Origin: Candidatus Mycobacterium wuenschmannii
Lineage (GTDB): Bacteria > Actinomycetota > Actinomycetes > Mycobacteriales > Mycobacteriaceae
NCBI RefSeq assembly: GCF_030252325.1
Contig: NZ_CP126981.1
Location: 2,294,001 to 2,358,000, forward strand
Length of the DNA stretch: 64,000 nucleotides
Reading direction: 5' to 3'
This document shows positions 33,181 through 44,232 of this stretch, piece by piece (positions within the stretch are counted from its first letter, which is position 1; each line of letters starts with the position of its first letter). The notes below the pieces were generated by a model. It had not been told where the DNA came from, did no database searches, and worked only from the letters and a program-made list of their open reading frames with translations. Both the position numbers and the translations under genes were made by a program.

Positions 33181-33215
33181 CTCCTCCTCATCGCTGCGCT
33201 CTGCATCGTCGCCGG
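33181..33215 (-). repeat. Short interspersed GC-rich element downstream of tatB
   Basis: Read on the minus strand this segment contains GACGATGCAGAGCG followed by CAGCGATGAGGAGGAG. From memory the same core recurs at many intergenic and gene-junction sites in mycobacterial genomes, as part of MIRU-like dispersed elements. Only one copy is seen in this window. It lies between the convergent ends of mrp and tatB. Confidence 0.4.
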
Positions 33216-33216
33216 A

Positions 33217-33620
33217 CTAGGTGGCGTCGGTGTCGAACGGCGCCGGGCCCGCCGCGGGCTGAATCTTCTGCGGCGTCATCATCGGTTGCGGCGCAGGCGC
33301 TTCGGGTGCCAGCGGCGTCATGGGCGGTTGCTCGAAACTGCGAAACAGCGAGTCGTCGCCGTCGAGCAGATGCTTGGTGAGTGCGGCCCGCGGCGTCATG
33401 CCGCGCAGCTTCTGCAACTCCGACAGCGGCTCGCGCAGGTTGTCGAACTCCGGGCCCATGTCCTCGCGCAGTTGCGTCGTCATGCCGCTCAGGTAGTCGC
33501 GGGCCTGCCGCAGGGACGTCGACGTCCAGCGGATCGCGCCGGGCAGGCGTTCGGGTCCCAGGACGACCAGGCCGACCACGATCAGAACCAGGATCTCGCC
33601 CCAGCCGACGTTGGCGAACA

Positions 33621-33621
<1 letters not shown>
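33217..33621 (-). CDS. tatB: Twin-arginine translocase subunit TatB
   Basis: A 134-residue protein. An N-terminal membrane helix (about 5-22, [16 protein letters not shown]) runs into the conserved Gly-Pro hinge (GPERLP) and an amphipathic helix, with a proline-rich tail; this is the TatA/B family and matches Rv1224. It partners TatC and TatA in export of folded proteins. The GTG start shares one base with the htrA stop (TAGTG), so it is coupled to htrA. Confidence 0.92.
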
Positions 33622-35138
<1,517 letters not shown>

Positions 35139-35205
35139 CTACCAAACACGCGCTATGGATTCGAGCACGGCGCCGCGCACCGGCTTGGCCAAACTGACAA
35201 CCACC

Positions 35206-35643
35206 CTACCGAGGCTCGGGGCGGTTGCGCCTGCTGCCGTCGGAGAACCGATCGCGCATCGTCTGCGGTCGGCGGGGCTCGGGCGGTTGCGGCGCGCCCG
35301 GGATGTCTTCCTCGTCGTCGGGCGGGCAGTGCGGAATCTGCGACAACAGGCCCAGGAGGGTGCTGGGCACCCGGATCGGCTGGGAGTCCCGCAACGCCGC
35401 GCGGGCCCGGCGGTGGCCGTCGACCTCCGCGGCGCAGTCCGGGCACAGCGAGATGTGGTGGGCGGCGCGCAGGTGGGCGTTCATCCGCAGTTCGCCGTCG
35501 ACGAAGGCCGAAATCGCCTCGATGGAGAGGTGCTCGGTGGAGCCGAACTGCCGCGGAGCGCCGACCGGCGCATCACTCTGCGAGGCGAACTGGGTGGGGA
35601 GCCAGGAGAAGGCCCGGCGGAACACATGTCCCCGCTCGACCAT
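35206..35643 (-). CDS. rseA: Anti-sigma-E factor RseA
   Basis: A 145-residue zinc-associated anti-sigma (ZAS) protein with the HxxxCxxC motif HISLCPDC and the conserved STEHLSIEAISAFVDGELR. It binds SigE and releases it under oxidative or envelope stress. ATG 35643 follows GGGAG; a 25-residue upstream extension lacks support. A proline-rich tail follows the domain. It lies 106 bp after sigE. Confidence 0.94.
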   Translation of the reverse strand: MVERGHVFRRAFSWLPTQFASQSDAPVGAPRQFGSTEHLSIEAISAFVDGELRMNAHLRAAHHISLCPDCAAEVDGHRRARAALRDSQPIRVPSTLLGLLSQIPHCPPDDEEDIPGAPQPPEPRRPQTMRDRFSDGSRRNRPEPR

Positions 35644-35749
35644 CACCAACTCCCTTCGGTATCGCGTCAGGCGTCGCGGCACTATCTCGAATGTAGCGCG
35701 CTGACTCATACCGAACACCGTTCAACAGCCGATCAACCGGCGTGTCTCG

Positions 35750-36502
35750 TCAGCCCTGGACGGCGCTGGCGTCCTCGGAGTGCGCGGCCAGATAGTCGCG
35801 CAGGGCCTGCCGTCCACGGTGGATACGGCTGCGGACGGTCCCGAGCTTGACGCCCAGCGTGGCACCGATTTCCTCGTAGGACAGACCTTCAATGTCACAC
35901 AGGACCACCGCGGCGCGGAACTCCGGCGGCAGCGAATCCAGCGCCGCCTGCAGGTCAGGACCCAGATGCGCGTCGTGGTAGATCTCTTCGGGGTTGGGCT
36001 CGTCGGCCGGCACCCGGTCGTAGTCGTCGGGCAGCGCTTCCATCCGGATCTTGGTGCGACGACGCACCATGTCCAGGAACAGGTTCGTGGTGATGCGGTG
36101 CAACCAGCCCTCGAAGGTGCCCGGCTGGTAGTTCTGCACCGACCGGAACACCCGGATGAAGGTCTCCTGGGTGAGGTCCTCGGCGTCCTGCTGGTTACCG
36201 GAGAGGCGGTAGGCCAGCCGGTAGACCCGGTCGGCGTGCTGGCGAACCAGTTCGTCCCAGGACGGCATCGCCGTCTTGTCACCGGTCGCGTCGAACACCG
36301 CGGTGCCGTACGGCTCGTCGGCGGGCTCGACCCAGTCGGCGTCGCGGTACTGCTCGGGGTGCGACATGCTCGACGGGCTCATCAGTGTGGTGATGTTCAG
36401 ATCCTCCGGATTCAGATTGCCATCGATGCTGGGCAATTCATCACCGCGCGCAACGCGAAGAATGCGGGATGTATTCCCGGACCAGCGGCCTCCACGCTCC
36501 AT
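35750..36502 (-). CDS. sigE: ECF sigma factor SigE
   Basis: A 250-residue group IV sigma factor. Region 2 (about 75-145, [18 protein letters not shown], then [20 protein letters not shown]) and region 4 (about 180-240, [34 protein letters not shown]) match M. tuberculosis SigE. The acidic N-terminal extension has several internal starts, including Met at MSPSS and MSHPEQ, in line with alternative shorter isoforms known in M. tuberculosis. It controls envelope-stress genes and is held by RseA. Confidence 0.96.
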   Translation of the reverse strand: MERGGRWSGNTSRILRVARGDELPSIDGNLNPEDLNITTLMSPSSMSHPEQYRDADWVEPADEPYGTAVFDATGDKTAMPSWDELVRQHADRVYRLAYRLSGNQQDAEDLTQETFIRVFRSVQNYQPGTFEGWLHRITTNLFLDMVRRRTKIRMEALPDDYDRVPADEPNPEEIYHDAHLGPDLQAALDSLPPEFRAAVVLCDIEGLSYEEIGATLGVKLGTVRSRIHRGRQALRDYLAAHSEDASAVQG

Positions 36503-36546
36503 GGGAGATACCGTCGTCTATCGGCGTATGTGCGGTATGTGACCGC

Positions 36547-36565
36547 ACTGAGCTTTGACTGAGAA
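36547..36565 (-). promoter_or_regulatory. Probable MprA box upstream of sigE
   Basis: On the minus strand the 19 bases read TTCTCAGT, CAA, AGCTCAGT: two 8-bp direct repeats sharing six bases, separated by 3 bp. That is the format described for the MprA response-regulator site in M. tuberculosis, where MprAB directly activates sigE. The site is 44 bp upstream of the sigE ATG. Confidence 0.6.
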
Positions 36566-36689
36566 CGGCCCCGATCTACCCCTTGAGCTGGCTAAACACT
36601 CAACATCACATTTCGATCACGCCGATTCGTTGAGCGTGTCGCAGACCCGCCTGACCACGCCGGACGGGCGTTGCACCTACGCTCACGCC

Positions 36690-37334
36690 ATGGGGCAACC
36701 AGCAAAGAGTCGGGCCGAGTCCCTCTCGGCGCACGCCGAGGGGTCGATTTCCGAAGACTCGGTGCTGCTGGCCGCCCGCGAGCGGGCCAACGACATCGGC
36801 GCCGGCGCGGTCACCCCGGCGGTCGGCGCGCTGCTGAGCCTGCTGACCAAACTCAGCGGCGGCAAGGCCGTCGTCGAGGTGGGCACCGGCGCCGGCGTGA
36901 GCAGCTTGTGGCTGCTGTCCGGGATGAGCGCCGACGGCGTGCTGACGACGATCGACATCGAGCCCGAGCATCAGCGCATCGCCAAGGAGGCGTTCTCCGA
37001 TGCAAGCATCGGCCCGTCGCGGACCCGGCTGATCAGCGGCCGCGCGCAGGAAGTGCTGACCCGGCTGGCCGACGACTCCTACGACCTGGTGTTCATCGAC
37101 GCCGATCCTCTCGACCAGCCCGACTACGTGGTCGAGGGCGTGCGGCTGCTGCGCTCCGGCGGCGTCATCGTGGTGCACGGCGCTGCGGCGGGTGGCCGGG
37201 CCGGCGATCCCGCGGCGCATGACGCCGAGGTGGCCGCGGTGCGCGAGGCGGCCCGGCTGATCGCGGAAAACGAGCTGCTCACGCCCGCTCTGGTGCCGCT
37301 CGGCGACGGCCTGCTGGCCGCCGTCCGCGACTGA
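36690..37334 (+). CDS. Class I SAM-dependent O-methyltransferase (Rv1220c homologue)
   Basis: A 214-residue methyltransferase of the catechol/caffeoyl-CoA O-methyltransferase type: SAM motif [12 protein letters not shown] (about 61-71), the acidic residues in TTIDIEPEH, and the metal-site FIDADP. The start is ATG 36690, which gives the length of the H37Rv protein; a 45-codon extension would run into the sigE promoter and is rejected. The substrate is unknown. It diverges from sigE. Confidence 0.9.
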   Translation: MGQPAKSRAESLSAHAEGSISEDSVLLAARERANDIGAGAVTPAVGALLSLLTKLSGGKAVVEVGTGAGVSSLWLLSGMSADGVLTTIDIEPEHQRIAKEAFSDASIGPSRTRLISGRAQEVLTRLADDSYDLVFIDADPLDQPDYVVEGVRLLRSGGVIVVHGAAAGGRAGDPAAHDAEVAAVREAARLIAENELLTPALVPLGDGLLAAVRD

Positions 37335-37453
37335 ATTCATGCCTTTCGGCCCCGTCGGCCGCCCGGCGGGTCGGGCGCTCGGGGCCCGACGCCCGCCCGG
37401 CCGGGCACTGGGAGAGTCGTCCTCGCCGTTCAGGTTCGCTTCGGGCTAGAGGC

Positions 37454-37482
37454 TTGACGTCGCACTGAACGAGTGTTTAGTG
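37454..37482 (+). promoter_or_regulatory. Promoter and TetR-type operator of the efflux operon
   Basis: TTGACG at 37454-37459 and TTAGTG at 37477-37482, 17 bp apart, resemble a -35/-10 pair. Between and over them lies an inverted repeat, CACTGAAC (37463-37470) and GTTTAGTG (37475-37482), with one mismatch and a 4-bp spacer. Transcription would start at or just before ATG 37491, so the messenger may be leaderless. The layout fits autoregulation by the adjacent TetR protein. Confidence 0.6.
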
Positions 37483-37490
37483 TCTTGAAC

Positions 37491-38135
37491 ATGCGTTCAG
37501 TCGACGATCTCACCGCCGCGGCCCGCATCCGCGACGCGGCGATCGCCCAGTTCGGCGACAAGGGCTTCGGCGTCGGGTTGCGGTCGATCGCCGAGGCGGC
37601 CGGGGTGAGCGCGGCACTGGTGATCCACCACTTCGGCTCGAAGGACGGATTGCGCAAGGCCTGCGACGACCACGTCGCCGAAGAGATCCGCACCGGCAAG
37701 TCCGAGGCGATGAACTCCAGCGACCCGGCCACCTGGTTCGCCGCGATGGCCGAAATCGAGGAGTACGCGCCGATGATGGCCTACCTGGTGCGCAGCATGC
37801 AGGCCGGCGGCGACCTGGCGAAGACGTTCTGGCGCACGATGATGGACAACGCCGCGAGCTACCTCGACGAGGGCGTTCGCAGCGGCATCCTCAAACCCAG
37901 CCGCGACCCCGCGGCCCGGGCCAAGTACCTGGCCGTCACCGGCGGCGGCGGATTTCTGCTCTACATCCAGATGCACGACACCCCAACCGATTTGCGGGCC
38001 GTGCTGCGCGACTACGCCGACGACATGGTGTTGCCCGCGCTGGAGATCTACACCGACGGCCTGATGACCGACAGCCACATGTACGACGCGTTTTTGGCTC
38101 AAGCAGAAGGAGAAGATGGCGATGCATCCCATTGA
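37491..38135 (+). CDS. TetR-family repressor (Rv1219c homologue)
   Basis: A 214-residue TetR regulator. The N-terminal helix-turn-helix spans about 8-55 ([35 protein letters not shown] region); the C-terminal ligand domain includes [12 protein letters not shown]. It matches Rv1219c, which represses the Rv1217c-Rv1218c multidrug efflux system. The start is ATG 37491 rather than six codons earlier. Its 3' end overlaps the ATPase gene by 20 bp. Confidence 0.93.
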   Translation: MRSVDDLTAAARIRDAAIAQFGDKGFGVGLRSIAEAAGVSAALVIHHFGSKDGLRKACDDHVAEEIRTGKSEAMNSSDPATWFAAMAEIEEYAPMMAYLVRSMQAGGDLAKTFWRTMMDNAASYLDEGVRSGILKPSRDPAARAKYLAVTGGGGFLLYIQMHDTPTDLRAVLRDYADDMVLPALEIYTDGLMTDSHMYDAFLAQAEGEDGDASH

Positions 38136-39014
38136 GATTCACGGCCTGACAAAGGCTTTCGGTAAGGCACGGGCGCTCGACGGCCTGGACCTGACCGTCG
38201 GCGAGAGCGAGGTGCACGGCTTCCTCGGCCCCAATGGCGCCGGCAAGTCGACGACGATCCGGGTCCTGCTGGGCGTGGTGAAGGCCGACAGCGGCACCGT
38301 GCGCCTGCTCGGTGGCGACCCCTGGACCAACGCGGTGGAGCTGCACCGGCAGATCGCCTATGTGCCAGGCGATGTCACGCTCTGGCCGAACCTCACCGGC
38401 GGCGAGACCATCGACCTCTGGCCCGCATGCGCGGCGGCATCGACGAGCAACGGCGCGCCGAGCTGATCGAGCGCTTCGAACTCGACCCGCACAAGAAGGC
38501 CCGCACCTACTCCAAGGGCAACCGGCAGAAGGTGTCGCTGATCTCCGCCTTCTCGTCACGGGCCCGGCTGCTGCTGCTGGACGAGCCGAGTAGCGGCCTG
38601 GACCCGTTGATGGAAAACATCTTTCAGCAGTGCGTGGCCGAGGCCCGCGATCGCGGCGCCACCGTCCTGCTGTCCAGCCACATCCTCGCCGAGACCGAGC
38701 GCCTGTGTCAGCGGGTGACGATCATCCGCGCCGGACGCACCGTCGAGAGCGGGACGCTGGAATCGATGCGCCACCTCAGCCGCACGACGATCACCGCCGA
38801 CCTGCTGCGCGACCCGGGCGACCTGACCCACATCCGCGGCGTCGAGGACGTCAGCTACGAGGGCACCGTGCTGCACGCCCATGTCGACAGCGAAGGACTC
38901 GGCGAGCTGATCCGGGTGCTCGGTGACACCGGGGTGCGCAGCCTGGTCAGCCAGCCGCCGACGCTGGAGGAGCTCTTCATGCGGCACTACGGGTCTGAGT
39001 TGGTGCGATCATGA
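38116..39014 (+). pseudogene. ABC efflux ATPase interrupted by a -1 frameshift (Rv1218c homologue)
   Basis: The gene reads in one frame from ATG 38116 (after AAGGAG) through Walker [10 protein letters not shown] to GGETIDL, then changes frame. The second part ([13 protein letters not shown] onward, to 39014) contains the signature [10 protein letters not shown], Walker [14 protein letters not shown] and the switch histidine SSHILAE. Comparison with Rv1218c shows one missing C in the codons for Leu-Leu at 38416-38419 (CTCTGG where CTCCTGG is expected). Restoring it gives one protein of 299 residues. As written, the first frame ends at 38466 and no intact ATPase is made. It could be a real mutation, programmed frameshifting or a sequencing error. 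Confidence 0.85.
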
Positions 39015-40636
39015 CCGCGGTGCTGGAGCGGCCGGCCCCGGTCGCGCACGCATCCGCCTTCACCGGGACGCTCGGCATGCTGCGGCTCTACCTGCGCCGC
39101 GACCGAATCGTGTTGCCGCTCTGGGTCTTACTGCTGTCGACCCCGCTGGCCAGCGTGTACATCGGCGGCATCGAGAAGGTCTACCCCGACCAGGCGGCCC
39201 GCACCGGCTTCGCCGCAACGATCATGGCCAGCCCCGCACAGCGGGCGCTGTACGGCAACATCTACAACGACAGCCTCGGCGCGACCGGCATCTGGAAGGC
39301 CGGCATGTTCCATCTGCTGATCGGCGTCGCGGTGATTCTCACCGTGATCCGGCACACCCGCGCCGACGAAGAGACCGGCCGCGCCGAACTGCTCGACTCG
39401 ACGGCCGTCGGTCGCTACGCGAATCTCACTGCGGCGCTGCTGTTGTCGTTCGGCGGTTCGGTGCTCACCGGTGTGATCGGGGCGGCCGGGCTGCTGGCCA
39501 CCAACGTTCCGGCCGCGGGGTCGCTGGCATTCGGCGCGGCGCTGGCCTGCTCGGGCCTGGTCTTCACCGCGGTCGCCGCGGTGACAGCCCAGTTGTCCAC
39601 CAGCGCACGATTCGCCCGTGGGGCCGCATTTGCAGCGCTGGCAACGGCTTTCACGCTGCGAGCCGCCGGCGACGCCGGATCGCCCGCGCTGTCGTGGCTG
39701 TCTCCCCTGGGCTGGTCGCTGCAGGTCCGCCCGTACGCCGGCGACCGCTGGTGGGTGCTGCTGCTGCATCTGGCGTTGACGGCGGCACTGACGGCGGTGG
39801 CCTACCTGTTGCTCGGGCGCCGCGACGTCGGCTCCGGGCTGATCGCCGAGCGCCCCGGGCCCGGCACCGCAACACCGTTGTTGCGCAACGCCTTCGGGTT
39901 GGCCTGGCGGCTGGACCGTGGCGCACTCGTGCTGTGGACGGTCGGGCTCTGCCTGTACGGGATGCTGATCGGCAGCATAGTGCCCGGGATCGGCGACGAG
40001 CTCGGCGGCGACGCCGCGCGCGACATCGTCGTCCGGATGGGTGGCAGCAGGGTGCTCGAGCAGGCGTTCGTCGCCGCCGCGTTCACCATGCTGGGCATGA
40101 TGGCGGCCGCGTTCGCCGTCTCGCTGATCCTGCGGCTGCACCAGGAGGAGACCGGCCAGCACGCCGAAACGCTGCTCAGCGGATCGGTGAGCCGAAGTCG
40201 TTGGCTGGCCGGGCATCTGGTGCTGGCCGTCGTCGGCTCGGCCCTGGCGATCGTGCTCGGCGGCTTGGTCGCGGGGCTGACCTACGGCGTCGCCGCCCAC
40301 GACGTCGGTGGCAAGACGGCGATGGTCGTCGACACCGCGCTGGTGCAACTGCCCGCGGTGTGGTTGCCCGCCGCCGCGGCGGTGGCACTGTTCGGGCTGG
40401 CGCCGCGCTTCAGCCCGGTGGCGTGGGGCGTACTGGTCGGATTCGTATCGCTCTACCTGATCGGCGAACTGTCCGGCTTCCCGCAGTGGGTGCTCGACCT
40501 GGAGCCCTTCGCACACATTCCGCTTGTCGCCCACGACACTTTCACGCTCGTCCCATTGCTGGCGCTGCTCGCGATCGACGCCGCGTTGATCACGCTCGGC
40601 CTGGCGGCCTTCCGCCGCCGCGATGTGCAGGCATAA
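39011..40636 (+). CDS. ABC efflux permease (Rv1217c homologue)
   Basis: A 541-residue permease with about 12 hydrophobic segments in two similar halves. It is the membrane partner of the frameshifted ATPase and overlaps it by four bases (ATGA). In M. tuberculosis the pair exports several drugs. The gene itself is intact, with no sign of decay, which argues that the frameshift upstream is recent or an error. Confidence 0.92.
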   Translation: MTAVLERPAPVAHASAFTGTLGMLRLYLRRDRIVLPLWVLLLSTPLASVYIGGIEKVYPDQAARTGFAATIMASPAQRALYGNIYNDSLGATGIWKAGMFHLLIGVAVILTVIRHTRADEETGRAELLDSTAVGRYANLTAALLLSFGGSVLTGVIGAAGLLATNVPAAGSLAFGAALACSGLVFTAVAAVTAQLSTSARFARGAAFAALATAFTLRAAGDAGSPALSWLSPLGWSLQVRPYAGDRWWVLLLHLALTAALTAVAYLLLGRRDVGSGLIAERPGPGTATPLLRNAFGLAWRLDRGALVLWTVGLCLYGMLIGSIVPGIGDELGGDAARDIVVRMGGSRVLEQAFVAAAFTMLGMMAAAFAVSLILRLHQEETGQHAETLLSGSVSRSRWLAGHLVLAVVGSALAIVLGGLVAGLTYGVAAHDVGGKTAMVVDTALVQLPAVWLPAAAAVALFGLAPRFSPVAWGVLVGFVSLYLIGELSGFPQWVLDLEPFAHIPLVAHDTFTLVPLLALLAIDAALITLGLAAFRRRDVQA

Positions 40637-40651
40637 GGAGGTCTGTCTCTG

Positions 40652-41326
40652 ATGAATACCCTTGTCAAAGGCTCACTCTCGGCCGTTCTCGGCCTGGTGG
40701 CATTCGGATTACTGGTGTTCGTCCCGGCGGGCACGACGCACTACTGGCAGGGTTGGGCGTTCCTCACGGTGTTCGCGCTGTCGACGTGGATCCCCACCGT
40801 CTACCTGATGCGGACCAACCCCGCCGCCCTGGAGCGTCGCATGCAGGCCGGGCCGAAGGCCGAAACCCGGCCGCTGCAAAAGATTCTCATCACCGTCATC
40901 TTCCTCGCGTTTCCGGCCACCTTCATCGTCTGCGCGCTCGACTGGCGCTACGGGTGGTCGCAGGTGCCCGTTGCCCTGTGTGTCGCCGGCGACGTGCTGG
41001 TCGCCGCCGGTCTCGGCGTGGCCATGCTGGTGATCATCCAAAACAGTTACGCCGCGGCCAATGTGCGCGTCGAGGACGGCCAGACCCTGGTCTCGACCGG
41101 GTTGTACGGGCTGGTGCGCCACCCGATGTACACCGGCAACGTGCTGCTGATGGCGGGCATCCCGCTGGCGCTCGGCTCGTACTGGGGCCTGTTGCTGCTC
41201 GTCCCCGGAATGCTGGTGCTGGTCCTGCGGATTCGCGACGAAGAGGAACTGCTGACGCAGGACCTCAGCGGGTATCGCGAGTACACCGGGCGGGTGGGCT
41301 ACCGGCTGCTGCCCTACGTGTGGTGA
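40652..41326 (+). CDS. Isoprenylcysteine methyltransferase/PEMT-like membrane protein (Rv1216c homologue)
   Basis: A 224-residue protein with five or six membrane helices and the C-terminal signature of the ICMT/phospholipid methyltransferase family: GLYGLVRHPMYTGN, then RIRDEEELL and GYREYTGRV. It probably transfers methyl from SAM to a lipid or small hydrophobic acceptor, not identified. It starts 16 bp after the permease with AAGGAGG upstream, so it belongs to the efflux operon. Confidence 0.88.
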   Translation: MNTLVKGSLSAVLGLVAFGLLVFVPAGTTHYWQGWAFLTVFALSTWIPTVYLMRTNPAALERRMQAGPKAETRPLQKILITVIFLAFPATFIVCALDWRYGWSQVPVALCVAGDVLVAAGLGVAMLVIIQNSYAAANVRVEDGQTLVSTGLYGLVRHPMYTGNVLLMAGIPLALGSYWGLLLLVPGMLVLVLRIRDEEELLTQDLSGYREYTGRVGYRLLPYVW

Positions 41327-41333
41327 TTTTCGC

Positions 41334-41394
41334 CGCGAAACTGAAGCCACGGTCGTAGTTCGGCCGAATTCACGGCCCTGGCTTCGGTTTCGCG
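41334..41394. terminator. Long hairpin between convergent genes
   Basis: A 16-bp stem with one mismatch (41334-41349 with 41379-41394) encloses a 29-nt loop that itself holds short GGCC repeats. It lies between the convergent stops of the methyltransferase and glgC. No T-run follows on either strand, so it may be a factor-dependent or bidirectional terminator. Confidence 0.5.
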
Positions 41395-41410
41395 ACAAAA
41401 GCCGAGCCGG

Positions 41411-42625
41411 TTAGATCCAGACGCCCTTACCCACGGCGACCACACCGCCGGCGCTGATGGAGAACCGCTCGCGGTCCTTTTCCAGGTCGACCCCGACCAT
41501 CTCGCCCGGCCCGATGACGACGTTCTTGTCCAGGATCGCGTGGCGCACCACCGCGCCGCGGCCGACGCGGGCCCCCGGCATGAGCACGCTGCCCTCGACG
41601 ATCGCGCCGTCGTCGATCACGACGTTGGACGAGATCACCGAATTGCGCACGGACGCAGCCGAGATGATGCTGCCCGCGCCGACGACGGACTCCTGAGCGG
41701 AGCCGCCGTAGACGAACTTCGCCGGTGCCAGGTTCTCCGCCGCCCCGAGGATCGGCCAGCGCCGGTTGTAGAGGTTGAACACCGGATGCACCGACACCAG
41801 GTCCATGTGGGCCTCGTAGAACGCGTCGAGCGTCCCGACGTCGCGCCAGTAGCCCCGGTCGCGTTCGGTGGCGCCGGGGACGTCGTTGTCGTCGAAGTCG
41901 TAGACCGCGGCCCGGCCGTCGGCCACCAGGCGCGGAATGATGTCGCCGCCCATGTCGTGATCGGAGTGGTCCTCGTCGGCGTCGGCACGGATCGCGTCGA
42001 GCAACACCTTCGTGGTGAAGATGTAGTTACCCATCGACACGAAGGTGGCGTCCGGATCGTCGGGGGTGCCCGGCGGGTCGGTCGGCTTCTCAACGAAGCC
42101 GCGGATGCGGCCGTACTCGTCGGCGTCGATGCACCCGAACGCGCTCGCCTCGGCCCGCGGCACCCGGATGCCCGCCACCGTCGCGCCCGCGCCGCTCTCG
42201 ACGTGGAACCGCAGCATCTGCTCGGGGTCCATCCGGTAGACGTGGTCGGCGCCAAAAACCACGATGTAGTCCGGATCCTCGTCATAAATCAGGTTGAGCG
42301 ATTGGTAGATCGCGTCGGCCGATCCGGTGTACCAGCGCGGGCCGAGACGCTGCTGCGCCGGCACCGGGGTGATGTACTCGCCGGCCAGGCCCGACAGCCG
42401 CCAGTTCTGCGAAATGTGGCGGTCGAGCGAATGCGACTTGTACTGCGTGAGAACGCAGATGCGCAGATATCGGGCATTGACCAGATTGGACAGGACGAAG
42501 TCGATCAGGCGGTAGGCGCCGCCGAAGGGAACCGCGGGCTTGGCGCGGTCGGCGGTCAACGGATACAACCGCTTGCCCTCACCTCCGGCCAGCACGATGC
42601 CCAGCACGTGCGGTGCTTCCCTCAT
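41411..42625 (-). CDS. glgC: Glucose-1-phosphate adenylyltransferase
   Basis: A 404-residue enzyme making ADP-glucose from glucose-1-phosphate and ATP. It has the nucleotide motif [17 protein letters not shown], the PAVPFGG site, the WYTGSADA region and FVEKP, followed by the C-terminal left-handed beta-helix (about 290-400). It matches Rv1213. ADP-glucose feeds GlgA and hence glycogen and capsular alpha-glucan. It diverges from glgA across 150 bp. Confidence 0.96.
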   Translation of the reverse strand: MREAPHVLGIVLAGGEGKRLYPLTADRAKPAVPFGGAYRLIDFVLSNLVNARYLRICVLTQYKSHSLDRHISQNWRLSGLAGEYITPVPAQQRLGPRWYTGSADAIYQSLNLIYDEDPDYIVVFGADHVYRMDPEQMLRFHVESGAGATVAGIRVPRAEASAFGCIDADEYGRIRGFVEKPTDPPGTPDDPDATFVSMGNYIFTTKVLLDAIRADADEDHSDHDMGGDIIPRLVADGRAAVYDFDDNDVPGATERDRGYWRDVGTLDAFYEAHMDLVSVHPVFNLYNRRWPILGAAENLAPAKFVYGGSAQESVVGAGSIISAASVRNSVISSNVVIDDGAIVEGSVLMPGARVGRGAVVRHAILDKNVVIGPGEMVGVDLEKDRERFSISAGGVVAVGKGVWI

Positions 42626-42775
42626 GCAACAAACCTAACGGCCGTCGTGAACCCCTGCCAGATCAAACCAGCTATACCCACGTCGTGGGACCCTCCATCA
42701 CGACGAGACGACGGTCACATGTCGGTGAGGGGTCGCCCCCTGCAGGGTCCGGCGACGGCTACTACGGTGCCGGGT

Positions 42776-43939
42776 ATGCGCGTGGCGATGATGACTCGGG
42801 AGTATCCGCCGGAGGTCTACGGCGGGGCCGGCGTGCATGTGACCGAACTCGTCGCGCAATTGCGCAGCCTGTGCGAGGTGGATGTGCACTGTCAGGGCGC
42901 GCCCCGCGACGGCGCGTTCGCCTATCAGCCCGACACCCAACTGCGCGGCGCCAACCCGGCGTTGTCGACGCTGTCCACCGATCTGGTGATGGCGGGTGCC
43001 GCCGCGGCGGCCGACGTCGTGCACTCGCACACCTGGTACGCGGGGATGGCCGGACACCTGGCGTCGCTGCTGCACGGCGTGCCGCACGTGCTGACCGCGC
43101 ACTCGCTGGAGCCGTTACGGCCCTGGAAAGCCGAGCAGCTCGGCGGCGGGTACCGGATCTCGTCCTGGGTCGAACACACCGCGGTGAATGCCGCCGACGC
43201 CGTCATTGCCGTCAGTGCCGGGATGCGTGAGGACGTCCTACGGGTGTATCCGACCGTCGACCCCAACCGAGTCCACGTCGTGCGCAACGGAATCGACACC
43301 GAGGTCTGGCATCCCGCCGCGCCGGTGCCGGGCGAGTCGGTGCTGGCCGACCTCGGAGTCGACGTCACTCGTCCGATCGTCGCGTTCGTCGGCCGGATCA
43401 CCCGGCAGAAGGGCGTCTCGCATCTGCTGGCCGCTGCCCACGAATTCGCACCCGATGTCCAGTTGGTGTTGTGCGCCGGGGCGCCCGACACCCCGGAGAT
43501 CGCCGCCGAGGTGAGTGCCGGGGTGGCCGAACTGGCCGCCGCGCGCAGTGGGGTGTTCTGGGTCCGGGACATGTTGCCGACCGGCAAGATTCGCGAAATA
43601 CTCTCGGCAGCAACGGCTTTCGTATGCCCGTCGGTGTACGAGCCGTTGGGGATCGTCAACCTCGAGGCGATGGCCTGCGGGACGGCGGTGGTGGCCTCCG
43701 ATGTCGGCGGAATCCCCGAGGTGGTCGACGACGGCGTGACCGGGTCGCTAGTGCACTACGACGCGGACGACGCGGCGGGCTACCAGAAGCGGATCGCCGA
43801 GGGGGTCAACGCGTTGGTCGCCGACCCACAGCGTGCAGAACGGTACGGCGCCGCGGGACGGCAGCGCTGCATCGCGGAGTTCTCCTGGGCGCAGATCGCG
43901 CAGCAGACGCTGGAGATCTACCGCAAAGTGTGCGCGTAA
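42776..43939 (+). CDS. glgA: GT4-type alpha-glucosyltransferase GlgA/GlgM (Rv1212c homologue)
   Basis: A 387-residue glycosyltransferase: GGAGVHVTEL at the N-terminus, acceptor region HSHTWYAG, a second Rossmann domain with FVGRITRQKGV, and the donor-site motif PSVYEPLGIVNLEAMACG. The enzyme in M. tuberculosis joins ADP-glucose to glucose-1-phosphate to give maltose-1-phosphate for the GlgE pathway. The start is ATG 42776; a 412-codon upstream extension is a shadow over glgC. Confidence 0.94.
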   Translation: MRVAMMTREYPPEVYGGAGVHVTELVAQLRSLCEVDVHCQGAPRDGAFAYQPDTQLRGANPALSTLSTDLVMAGAAAAADVVHSHTWYAGMAGHLASLLHGVPHVLTAHSLEPLRPWKAEQLGGGYRISSWVEHTAVNAADAVIAVSAGMREDVLRVYPTVDPNRVHVVRNGIDTEVWHPAAPVPGESVLADLGVDVTRPIVAFVGRITRQKGVSHLLAAAHEFAPDVQLVLCAGAPDTPEIAAEVSAGVAELAAARSGVFWVRDMLPTGKIREILSAATAFVCPSVYEPLGIVNLEAMACGTAVVASDVGGIPEVVDDGVTGSLVHYDADDAAGYQKRIAEGVNALVADPQRAERYGAAGRQRCIAEFSWAQIAQQTLEIYRKVCA

Positions 43940-43949
43940 GGCGCGGAGC

Positions 43950-44117
43950 TTAGCTCGTGACGCCCTTGAGCTCGTCGCCCAGTGCAGCGGCTTCGTCCGG
44001 TGTCAGCTCGACGACGAGTCGGCCACCGCCTTCCAGCGGTACCCGCATCACGATGCCGCGCCCCTCCTTCGTCGCTTCCAGTGGACCGTCACCGGTCCGG
44101 GGCTTCATCGCCGCCAT
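43950..44117 (-). CDS. Small conserved DUF3117 protein (Rv1211 homologue)
   Basis: A 55-residue acidic protein starting MAAMKPRTGDGP and ending DELKGVTS, almost identical to Rv1211. GGAGGG precedes ATG 44117. It is conserved across actinobacteria; the function is unknown. It lies tail-to-tail with glgA, 10 bp apart, and upstream of nothing on its own strand. Confidence 0.9.
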   Translation of the reverse strand: MAAMKPRTGDGPLEATKEGRGIVMRVPLEGGGRLVVELTPDEAAALGDELKGVTS

Positions 44118-44232
44118 CGAGCGCTCCCTCCAGAGTCGAGCTGGCCCGTCAACTGCACATTCACCAGACCATTGTTCCCTATCCGCGCGAATAGGTGCAC
44201 ATGACCTCCGGCTCGGCGTTTCCGGCGGCCCC

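Noticed and set aside
36555..36689. N-terminal extension of the O-methyltransferase
   Set aside because: Overlaps the sigE promoter region and the MprA-like box; the H37Rv protein aligns from ATG 36690.
41540..42775. Extension of the glgA frame across glgC
   Set aside because: Opposite strand of glgC; the GT4 fold starts at MRVAMMTREYPPE.
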